This document shows positions 1 through 4,497 of a stretch of 6,632 nt of DNA, in pieces. The position numbers were made by a program, and so were the translations under genes. The notes under the pieces were generated by a model, which saw nothing but the letters and a program-made list of their open reading frames with translations, made no database searches and was not told the origin of the DNA. The first letter of the stretch is position 1. Each line of letters begins with the position of its first letter. This DNA is from Candidatus Competibacteraceae bacterium (GTDB lineage Bacteria; Pseudomonadota; Gammaproteobacteria; Competibacterales; Competibacteraceae): assembly GCA_020445005.1 (NCBI GenBank), contig JAGRHM010000725.1, forward strand, positions 1-6,632, given 5' to 3'.

Positions 1-933
1 GGCGCGCACCCGCTGCAATTGACGCTCGAAGCGCTGGACTTCCGTTAATTGGGGGAGATCGACGTAAAACGGCTGATACAGACGATCCCCCACCCGCACC
101 GTGCGGTCATCCAGTATCTCCATGCCACGAGGAATCAACTGGGCGCCGAAGGCGGGAAACCAACAGCCGGCGGCGTCCAGAATGCCCTCCGGGCGCTCGC
201 GCGGCGCCGGCCACGGCGCACCGGGCAGCACGGGGGTCCACTCGGCCGGCGTCCACTCGGGATCCACCTCGGCGCGGATCGCCCGACAGGCCGTCGTCAC
301 CGGCAACACCGCCAACTCAAAGCCCAGGTGCGCCAAGTCGTTAATCAGCGTTTTCACCACCGAACGATGCGCATCGACTAAATAGCGATTGCGGGCAAAC
401 GGATTTTGCTGATCGCGGGTCAACCCCAGCGCCGGGAATCGTTCGGCTTCCTGACGTTGCTCACTCTGGGCGCGTCGGCGCGTCGCCGGCGGCAACCCCG
501 CCGGCGTCGTCCACAGCGTCAAATAGACCGTCTCGGCACAGGTATAGGTCGGCAAATGACGCTCCCGTTCCGCCAACACATCGCGCAGATCGAGTCCCTG
601 TCGGCGCGCGGTGTCGCCGCTTCGTTTCAGCAGCCGACGGATTTCCGCGGGCGTCGCCGCTGGATCGCTGGTAAACGCCACGTCGAGGATATGGGCGGGA
701 CCACCGCCGACGATTGTTCCCAAAAGCGCTTCCAGTGCGCCGGTGAGACGATCCAGTTCTTCCACGCCCACCACCCGTAGATGACCCCGCAACTGCATCA
801 GGCTCATCAAACCACCGTCCTTGGTGACAAAACAGTCTTCCTCCTCGATCGTCGTCAGACTGGTATACGCCTCGACGTCGAGACCGAAGGTTTGGGCGAA
901 TAACCCTTGAAGTTCGGCAAGCCAGGAAGCCAC
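1..933 (-). CDS. icmB: IcmB/DotO-like VirB4-type ATPase of a Dot/Icm secretion system (N-terminal part, cut by window edge)
   Basis: The minus-strand frame is open from a GTG at 933 to base 1, giving 311 codons with no stop. It is truncated by the window edge, not broken. IcmB/DotO (TraU in IncI plasmids) is the large cytoplasmic ATPase of type IVB systems, about 1,000 residues in Legionella, so only the N-terminal third is here and the Walker motifs lie outside. Visible family-like features are the segment FVTKDGGLMSLMQLRG (35-50), matching the IcmB N-terminal pattern of a 'KDG-S-L' strand, followed by a charged helical region rich in RR and RE (98-125). The GTG start is chosen because no ATG, GTG or TTG lies between it and the icmJ stop 23 bases upstream. 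Its Shine-Dalgarno sequence is weak, which suggests coupling to icmJ. Position directly after icmC-icmD-icmJ strongly supports the call. It overlaps several long shadow ORFs in other frames. Confidence 0.88.
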   Translation of the reverse strand, partial: MASWLAELQGLFAQTFGLDVEAYTSLTTIEEEDCFVTKDGGLMSLMQLRGHLRVVGVEELDRLTGALEALLGTIVGGGPAHILDVAFTSDPAATPAEIRRLLKRSGDTARRQGLDLRDVLAERERHLPTYTCAETVYLTLWTTPAGLPPATRRRAQSEQRQEAERFPALGLTRDQQNPFARNRYLVDAHRSVVKTLINDLAHLGFELAVLPVTTACRAIRAEVDPEWTPAEWTPVLPGAPWPAPRERPEGILDAAGCWFPAFGAQLIPRGMEILDDRTVRVGDRLYQPFYVDLPQLTEVQRFERQLQRVRA

Positions 934-956
934 GGTGTGATCTCGATCCGTGCTGC

Positions 957-1532
957 TTAAGGTGATCCGGTGAGTCCCCGTAGGCGACGCCGGTGGAAAA
1001 AGTCCATCCATCCCCGATCCGCCGGTTCCGGCAGATAGCGTAACCCCGCCAGTTCCGCCAGCACCGGCGCGCGGGCGTTGACGGGCATGGCGCGCAGCGT
1101 CTGCCGCAACAGGGCGGTCGATGCCGTAATGGGCCATTCACGGTGCGTCGCCTCTGCCCGCCGATGCAAGGCCTCTAACAAACGTGACGCGAGAACCGCA
1201 TGGCCGGCCATCACGGCCGATCCCCCCGTCGCGCTGGGCGGTTTATGAACCGCCCAGCGTATGACCAGGGCGTTGAGTACACCCTGGTCCCACTCCGGGA
1301 TCAGCGCCAATCGCACGCGCGCCGGTTCCCAGGCGGCGGTCCAGCCCAGCGCGCAGAGTCGGCACACCACGGCGCCCGAGGACCCGGCGACCCCGAGTTC
1401 GCGAAAATCGGCGCGGTCGCCGCCGCGCAGACCACAGGCCGCGCACACCGGGTCGCCGCCGCCAAGGGCGACCGAACGCAGGGTGGGCGGCGCATCCGCC
1501 ACCAGTCGTTCGAAAAACGGGATCGGGTCCAT
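957..1532 (-). CDS. icmJ: IcmJ/DotN-like zinc-binding protein of the Dot/Icm coupling complex
   Basis: This gene encodes 191 residues, slightly shorter than the roughly 208 of Legionella IcmJ. Two CxxC pairs (C30/C33 and C57/C60) form a likely zinc site. They are followed by LALIPEWDQGVLNALV (75-90), which fits the 'PE..Q..LN' pattern I associate with IcmJ. No membrane segment is seen. In Legionella, DotN/IcmJ is a cytoplasmic partner of the coupling ATPase DotL, with DotM and the IcmSW adaptors, and helps recruit substrates. The gene sits 13 bases after icmD and 23 bases before icmB, the same order as in Legionella, so it is almost certainly in one operon. The ATG at 1532 has only a weak upstream Shine-Dalgarno sequence. 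The family call rests on the cysteine pairs plus synteny. Residue-level identity was judged by eye. Confidence 0.83.
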   Translation of the reverse strand: MDPIPFFERLVADAPPTLRSVALGGGDPVCAACGLRGGDRADFRELGVAGSSGAVVCRLCALGWTAAWEPARVRLALIPEWDQGVLNALVIRWAVHKPPSATGGSAVMAGHAVLASRLLEALHRRAEATHREWPITASTALLRQTLRAMPVNARAPVLAELAGLRYLPEPADRGWMDFFHRRRLRGLTGSP

Positions 1533-1545
1533 CGGAAAAGCCAGG

Positions 1546-1959
1546 TTAATTGCCGATTGCCGTCGTGCCGGTGACCTGGTTTTGCGTGGCGGTACTGGTG
1601 AAAATCGTATCGCCAGCGGTTTTAAACGTCTGCGGCAGAAACAACAGCCCGGCGCACATGGCTCCCGCTACGATGGCATGGGACAAAGGGTGTTGTTGGG
1701 GACTGTCACGGTTGGCTTTTAACTTCACCGCCGCCAGACCGCCCGCCGCCATTCCGCCCACGTAGCACAGCGAAGAGACCGCTTTACCCAACCCCTCACC
1801 CTGGCTGGCCAGATGCTCACCAATCTCACCGGCGGTTTTGGCCAAAGCCGGTTCCCACACCAGAAGAGCGATGCCGGCGGCCACCGCCACACCACGCCCG
1901 ATGCGGGTCCAGATCGGTAGGATTTCATGACCCCAAGGGATCAAGTTCATGTCTTTCAT
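1546..1959 (-). CDS. icmD: IcmD/DotP-like inner-membrane protein
   Basis: This gene encodes 137 residues, close to the length of Legionella IcmD (about 132). An N-terminal hydrophobic stretch (22-36) ends in PALA-K and could be a signal anchor or a cleaved signal. Two further membrane segments lie at about 61-80 and 95-110. Between them is a polar turn with DSPQQHPL (85-92), and after the last is FLPQTFKTAGDTIF (107-120). The turn matches the 'DNP-Q-P' turn of IcmD and the last segment its 'FLP...TG-T-F' pattern. IcmD is a small, essential but poorly understood membrane subunit of type IVB systems. The ATG at 1959 has a good GAGGG eight bases upstream, better than the internal ATG three codons later. 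It follows icmC after 74 bases and precedes icmJ by 13. It shares a 55-residue ungapped region with its neighbour icmC (see findings). Confidence 0.85.
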   Translation of the reverse strand: MKDMNLIPWGHEILPIWTRIGRGVAVAAGIALLVWEPALAKTAGEIGEHLASQGEGLGKAVSSLCYVGGMAAGGLAAVKLKANRDSPQQHPLSHAIVAGAMCAGLLFLPQTFKTAGDTIFTSTATQNQVTGTTAIGN

Positions 1960-2033
1960 CGTTGCAACCCTCGATGCATTCTGACTACTTAAAAGAACGT
2001 TGATGCTTCACGATGTCCAGCGTCAATCGCTGC

Positions 2034-2570
2034 TCAGCCCGGGATTAACAGACCCGTCAGCAACGACTCCAGGCCCAGACTCTGCGCCAATCCGTGCAGG
2101 GTCGCCACGCTGTTCATGCACAGGAGGCCCCCGACGATATGCGCCCATCCTTTGCTGCCCAGGCCTGGGTCGTAGCCTCGCGCATGGGCGCGGTTGAGAA
2201 GCACCCAACCCCAGATAAACGCCCATAATCCGACCAGTTGCACGAACCGGATCACCACGTCCAAGACCTGTTTCCCGTGCTCGGACACCCCGTGGCCGGG
2301 CGAGTAACTCAAGATCGTCGGGGAGGCAAAGACCGTGTCCTGCGCCGTCGAAACGGCTGTAGGGAGATACAGGAAGACGGCGCACAGCAGCATCCGCATC
2401 AACAGCGCGCCCAAGGTCACGCTTCCCTCAACCCGCTGGCGCCGCCACAGCAACAGGCCCATCGACGCGCCCGCCCACATCCCGATTAAATAGGCGAGCA
2501 TCGTCAGTAACCGGGTCAGGCCCGGAAAGTTCTGACCGAATGCATCCAGCATGGAAGCCGCTGTAGGCAT
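2034..2570 (-). CDS. icmC: IcmC/DotE-like inner-membrane protein, first visible gene of the icm operon
   Basis: This gene encodes 178 residues, near the roughly 190 of Legionella IcmC/DotE. Four hydrophobic segments can be seen, at about 21-42, 53-73, 104-125 and 143-165. Motifs that fit the family are FLYLPTAVSTAQDTVF (66-81) after the second segment, and GGLLCMNSVATLHGLAQSLG (147-166) at the C-terminal end, where IcmC proteins carry a 'G-LC-N' pattern. IcmC is an inner-membrane component of Dot/Icm systems. The ATG at 2568-2570 has GGGGGA seven bases upstream. It is the first minus-strand gene left of a divergent intergenic region, so the operon promoter should lie between 2571 and about 2700. 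The 74-base gap to icmD holds a 5-bp hairpin just past the stop but no terminator-like T run. The related DotV family would be the main alternative, but icmC is favoured by order. Confidence 0.83.
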   Translation of the reverse strand: MPTAASMLDAFGQNFPGLTRLLTMLAYLIGMWAGASMGLLLWRRQRVEGSVTLGALLMRMLLCAVFLYLPTAVSTAQDTVFASPTILSYSPGHGVSEHGKQVLDVVIRFVQLVGLWAFIWGWVLLNRAHARGYDPGLGSKGWAHIVGGLLCMNSVATLHGLAQSLGLESLLTGLLIPG

Positions 2571-2609
2571 AATGAAATCCCCCGAAGCAAGATGCCCCTC
2601 GAATCATCA

Positions 2610-2637
2610 CCCGACCGGGCTTTGATCCCCCCGACCG
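2610..2637 (+). repeat. Two direct copies of CCCGACCG spaced 20 bp apart
   Basis: Identical 8-mers lie at 2610-2617 and 2630-2637, exactly two helical turns apart, inside the divergent intergenic region. A third partial copy (GACCG) overlaps the end of the second. Spacing on one face of the helix is what a dimeric regulator would use, but in GC-rich DNA such a repeat can arise by chance. Confidence 0.25.
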
Positions 2638-2691
2638 ACCGCAACGACATCATTTTTCAGTCGATGGACGCACTTTTAAATTTAAATGATT

Positions 2692-2700
2692 TGCTATAAA
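2692..2700 (+). promoter_or_regulatory. Extended -10 promoter element for the exported-protein gene
   Basis: The sequence TGCTATAAA fits the extended -10 form TGnTATAAT with five of six core bases. It sits in the AT-rich patch and has no good -35, which extended -10 promoters do not need. Transcription would start near 2707, leaving about 54 bases of leader before the ATG at 2761. This argues against the earlier in-frame ATG at 2686, which lies upstream of the predicted transcript. Confidence 0.45.
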
Positions 2701-2747
2701 AATACAATAAACGCTATGCCAAGACCTGAACCCTATGTAATCAAGCC

Positions 2748-2752
2748 GGGAG
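2748..2752 (+). promoter_or_regulatory. Shine-Dalgarno site that decides the start at 2761
   Basis: GGGAG ends eight bases before the ATG at 2761, a good spacing. The in-frame ATG at 2755 is only two bases from it, too close, and the ATGs at 2686 and 2716 have no comparable site. Starting at 2761 also places the charged n-region and hydrophobic core as in a normal signal peptide. Confidence 0.55.
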
Positions 2753-2760
2753 CAATGCCC

Positions 2761-3870
2761 ATGATGCCGGTCCTCCATCGATGGCCAGTCCCCCCCGCCG
2801 GAACCACCAAGGCTTTTATTCTTCTCGCAATCCCTGTGGTGACCGTCCCGTGGCCGGTCGTGGCTGCACCGCCCCTGGGCGTCTTTTACCAGGAGTCCGA
2901 TCCGTGGACTGCGCCCCCTGTGCGAGAAACGCCCGCCCGCTCCGCGCCGGCAGCGGCCATGCCGCGCGCCCGGTCGGAGGACGTGTCGCACCCTGCGGCT
3001 GATCAGGCCCCTGCGGGCGAGGCCCGGCCAACCACCGCCGGTGCTGACGAGACGGGGAACGATCCTCCGCCCCAGGAGCCGCTCACGGAATGTCCACCGC
3101 ACACGCCGCATCGAATTTCGTCGACCATTTGCGTCAGCCAAGCGATCATCGACCAAGTCAATGACGGTTGGCAGGCCGCCATCGATCCCACGACGGGGCA
3201 AATCGCCTGGACGCCGCCGCCGACCTATGATCCGACCACCGGTCAATGGGGAAACTACCAGGCCGCGACCCAAGCCTGCGATCCCAACATTGACGTCACC
3301 TTGAAGCAAGCCGCCCTCGCCGGCAGCCAGATGACGCGGGCCATTTCCGACCGCCAACTCAGTTATCCAGAGGTCGATCCTTTAGCCGCGGTCAATAACC
3401 CCCAAAAAGATGGGTACGGCGGCGTCTGCACCATCGATCTGTTTGCGTTTGATCTGGGACGATTATTGGGCACGACTTATGATCAGATTCAGCAACTCAT
3501 CAACACGTTGAGTCATTTCTCGGTGGATGCGCTGTTTGGGGCGGCGTGCAACGTCGTCAACACCGTCTTCGGAGATCTGCAAAACCAGTTACTCCAGGAT
3601 CTGCAAAGCAGCGCGCCGCTCACTGCGTTTCAGCAGTTCGTCAATGCTCTTCAGATGGGGTACGTCGCGCCGCTGCATTCGCTGGTGGGTTACGGTTTAA
3701 CCGTGCGCCCCACCGCCGCCACGCTCCCCGGCGTGACCACGCTCCAGCCCCTGCAGGTCACGTATGTTTCCGGTAAGGGCTACGTTTACCTGGCGGACCT
3801 GGGCGGAGGAAACGTGGTGGTGTTAAGCATTTCCTCAACACCGCTGGCGCCCGAAGATGCGCTGCCCTAA
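2761..3870 (+). CDS. Sec-exported protein of unknown family, probably part of the Dot/Icm-type transfer system
   Basis: This gene encodes 369 residues from the chosen start. It has a signal peptide with basic residues early, a hydrophobic core at about 18-34 and a likely cut after PVVA or PVVAA (35-36). Residues 45-110 are proline- and alanine-rich low complexity, probably a flexible spacer. Then comes a globular part with five cysteines (C111, C124, C173, C223, C263). A short internal duplication, IDPTTGQIAW and YDPTTGQWGN, lies at 141-165. Helical stretches at about 225-305 contain DLGRLLGTTYDQIQQLINTL, and the C-terminal 330-357 looks like beta strands. No catalytic motif was seen. I do not recognise the family. 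Because it is exported and adjoins the icm operon, a role like IcmX (TraW in IncI plasmids), the periplasmic Dot/Icm protein, is the best guess by context only. A faint likeness of GVCTIDLF (221-228) to F-type TraH is not convincing. It is read divergently from icmC. Confidence 0.75.
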   Translation: MMPVLHRWPVPPAGTTKAFILLAIPVVTVPWPVVAAPPLGVFYQESDPWTAPPVRETPARSAPAAAMPRARSEDVSHPAADQAPAGEARPTTAGADETGNDPPPQEPLTECPPHTPHRISSTICVSQAIIDQVNDGWQAAIDPTTGQIAWTPPPTYDPTTGQWGNYQAATQACDPNIDVTLKQAALAGSQMTRAISDRQLSYPEVDPLAAVNNPQKDGYGGVCTIDLFAFDLGRLLGTTYDQIQQLINTLSHFSVDALFGAACNVVNTVFGDLQNQLLQDLQSSAPLTAFQQFVNALQMGYVAPLHSLVGYGLTVRPTAATLPGVTTLQPLQVTYVSGKGYVYLADLGGGNVVVLSISSTPLAPEDALP

Positions 3871-3874
3871 TTCT

Positions 3875-3904
3875 TTGACACACCAACACACTCAAGGCTA
3901 TTTG
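3875..3904 (+). promoter_or_regulatory. Possible sigma-70 promoter just after the exported-protein gene
   Basis: A perfect -35 box TTGACA lies at 3875-3880, four bases after the stop codon. It is followed 18 bases later by TATTTG (3899-3904), which matches only three of six -10 bases. It points toward the primase-helicase gene. The weak -10 keeps confidence low. Confidence 0.3.
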
Positions 3905-3978
3905 GCTGACCAACCGATTGGGGCAATCTGCGGCGCCAATGCGCACACACTTGGGGGAGGCAGAGCGGAAAGTCATTG

Positions 3979-4068
3979 ATGAACAAACACTGTGGAGTCA
4001 TCACCACCTGGAACGATGAATCCGTGCAAATCCAGCAGGATGAGGCAACTCACAGGCCGATTGCGTAG
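3979..4068 (+). other. 29-codon ORF with a faint cold-shock-domain-like start, possible gene remnant
   Basis: An ATG at 3979, with GGAAAG six bases upstream, opens a 29-residue frame ending in TAG at 4066-4068. It begins with GVITTWNDE, which resembles the first strand of cold-shock domains ('G-I-WND-kGFGFI'). However, the RNA-binding GFGFI that should follow is missing in all three frames. It could be a decayed fragment of a small cold-shock/DUF1294-type gene, common cargo on mobile elements, or chance. It is not called as a functional gene. Confidence 0.15.
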
Positions 4069-4091
4069 AGACCGGTGAAACCGGCTATAAT
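4061..4091 (+). promoter_or_regulatory. Possible promoter with a consensus -10 box ahead of the primase leader
   Basis: TATAAT at 4086-4091 is a perfect -10. The nearest -35 candidate is TTGCGT at 4061-4066, with a long 19-base spacer. A small 5-bp hairpin with a GAA loop (4072-4084) lies in the spacer. Transcription would start near 4098, giving a leader of about 230 bases before the 55-codon ORF, and would carry both hairpins. It would start after or within the Shine-Dalgarno of the leader ORF at 4107, so that ORF would need an upstream promoter to be well translated. Confidence 0.4.
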
Positions 4092-4106
4092 CAGAGGAAT
4101 GCTACG

Positions 4107-4175
4107 ATGAGGTTTAATAATCGACTCGAAATAAAAATTGCTTACCCCAGAAACACCAACCCCCTGCGTGGGTAG
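4107..4175 (+). CDS. Possible 22-codon leader peptide ending inside a hairpin loop
   Basis: An ATG at 4107 with AGAGGA eight bases upstream starts a 22-residue frame (MRFNNRLEIKIAYPRNTNPL and two more residues) that ends in TAG at 4173-4175. The stop falls in the loop of the 11-bp hairpin at 4158-4186, so a ribosome finishing here would melt that hairpin. That is the design of leader peptides that link translation to RNA folding. The peptide shows no run of one amino acid, so it is not a classical amino-acid attenuator. Being so short, it could be chance, and it conflicts with use of the TATAAT at 4086. Confidence 0.25.
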   Translation: MRFNNRLEIKIAYPRNTNPLRG

Positions 4176-4186
4176 CGCAGGGGGTT
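4158..4186 (+). repeat. Perfect 11-bp inverted repeat (hairpin) with a 7-base loop
   Basis: AACCCCCTGCG (4158-4168) pairs perfectly with CGCAGGGGGTT (4176-4186) around the loop TGGGTAG. No T run follows on the plus strand. On the minus strand the nearest T run begins about 16 bases past the stem, so it is not a standard intrinsic terminator in either direction. The loop GGGTAG (4170-4175) can pair with CTTACCC (4141-4147) with one bulged T, which would form a pseudoknot. Confidence 0.7.
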
Positions 4187-4197
4187 AGTGCGGGAAA

Positions 4198-4287
4198 CTT
4201 GAAAAGTCGCCGCCCGTCGGTCCGCTTAGGACGACAATCAAAGCCTAATCTGCTTTTGATTATAGCGGACTGACCGTGACTTTCAAG
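4198..4287 (+). ncRNA. 90-nt long imperfect hairpin, candidate structured RNA in the primase leader
   Basis: Three nested stems stack into one long hairpin. The outer stem pairs CTTGAAAAGTC (4198-4208) with GACTTTCAAG (4278-4287), 10 bp with one bulged A. The middle stem pairs GTCGGTCCGC (4216-4225) with GCGGACTGAC (4265-4274), 10 bp including one G-U. The inner stem pairs AATCAAAGC (4236-4244) with GCTTTTGATT (4252-4261), 9 bp with one bulged T, closed by the 7-base loop CTAATCT. About 29 base pairs in 90 bases is far more than expected by chance. It could be a regulatory RNA, a leader structure or a replication origin element. I recognise no known RNA family. The strand is assigned only because the downstream genes read rightward. 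Confidence 0.5.
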
Positions 4288-4329
4288 ACCTCGCATAGGT
4301 GATCTATTGCCTTTAATAGAGGGAATGTC

Positions 4330-4497
4330 ATGCACGTCCAAACGGATCGATGGCTGAACCGGGACCAGGCCAGTGCTGAAACAGCGCTTGCGCCGTACCC
4401 GCCGGCGACTCGGCGCAGACCCTTGCGGGTTGACATCATGGATGCACCGACGTTGCGCGATGTGGGCCGCCGGCGCACGTTCCGGAGTCGGTCGTGA
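4330..4497 (+). CDS. Small basic protein of 55 residues, translationally coupled to the primase
   Basis: An ATG at 4330 with a strong GAGGG six bases upstream (4319-4323) opens a 55-residue frame whose TGA (4495-4497) overlaps the primase GTG in the sequence GTGA. The protein is basic, with 12 arginines against six acidic residues, a PYPPATRRRP stretch (22-31) and an arginine-rich tail (GRRRTFRSRS, 46-55). It has no membrane segment and no recognised domain. It could bind nucleic acid, or its translation alone could matter by delivering ribosomes to the primase start, as RepY does for RepZ in IncI plasmids. The Shine-Dalgarno site and the 4-base overlap are the evidence that it is real. A long minus-strand frame covering 4260-4646 overlaps it but shows no recognisable product. 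The family is not known. Confidence 0.55.
   Translation: MHVQTDRWLNRDQASAETALAPYPPATRRRPLRVDIMDAPTLRDVGRRRTFRSRS

Larger units (their letters stand above)
2571..2760. promoter_or_regulatory. Divergent control region between the icm operon and the exported-protein gene
   Basis: This 190-base spacer separates divergently read genes. It contains a GC-rich half next to icmC and a sharply AT-rich patch (about 2651-2710) that includes the 12-bp palindrome TTTAAATTTAAA at 2675-2686. Rightward, an extended -10 is clear (separate entry). Leftward, the best candidate for icmC is TTGTAT at 2711-2706, 17 bases, then TAAATT, which matches consensus weakly. The two promoters would overlap back to back, so one regulator could control both sides. 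No sigma-54 or known operator consensus was recognised. Confidence 0.5.
3871..4329 (+). other. 459-base intergenic leader region without a large gene
   Basis: No long ORF here looks real. The minus-strand frames over 3758-3976 and 4114-4341 have no recognisable product and cross the structured elements. The first 110 bases after the exported-protein gene show only a possible promoter. There is no clear terminator after that gene, so read-through to the right is possible. From about 4060 the region fills with a consensus -10 box, a leader-like ORF and two strong hairpins, listed separately. This is the region most likely to hold control of the replication gene. Confidence 0.6.

Noticed and set aside
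49..780. Several plus-strand ORFs over the icmB region
   Set aside because: They are antisense to a confidently identified icmB, with Arg/Gln/Pro-rich translations typical of the reverse frame of GC-rich genes.
461..1141. Long minus-strand ORF of 226 codons
   Set aside because: It overlaps icmJ and icmB in another frame and its product is arginine/glycine-rich with no recognisable motif. It is a shadow of GC-rich coding sequence.
2018..2032. Hairpin CAGCG/CGCTG after icmC as an operon terminator
   Set aside because: It has only 5 bp and no T run, and the icm genes downstream are expected to be co-transcribed.
2686..2760. Upstream ATG extension of the exported protein
   Set aside because: It lies at or before the predicted -10, lacks a Shine-Dalgarno site, and would bury the signal peptide 25 residues inside the protein.
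2650..3357. Minus-strand ORF of 235 codons opposite the exported protein
   Set aside because: It has no domain, its composition is rich in Arg and Gly, and it runs through the divergent promoter. The plus-strand frame has a signal peptide and a good start.
3914..4063. Repeated CCGATTG (3914-3920 and near 4057-4063) as iterons
   Set aside because: There are only two 7-base copies far apart with different flanks, not a regular iteron array.
4158..4186. Intrinsic terminator
   Set aside because: The stem is strong, but no T run follows on the plus strand, and on the minus strand the T run is about 16 bases away.
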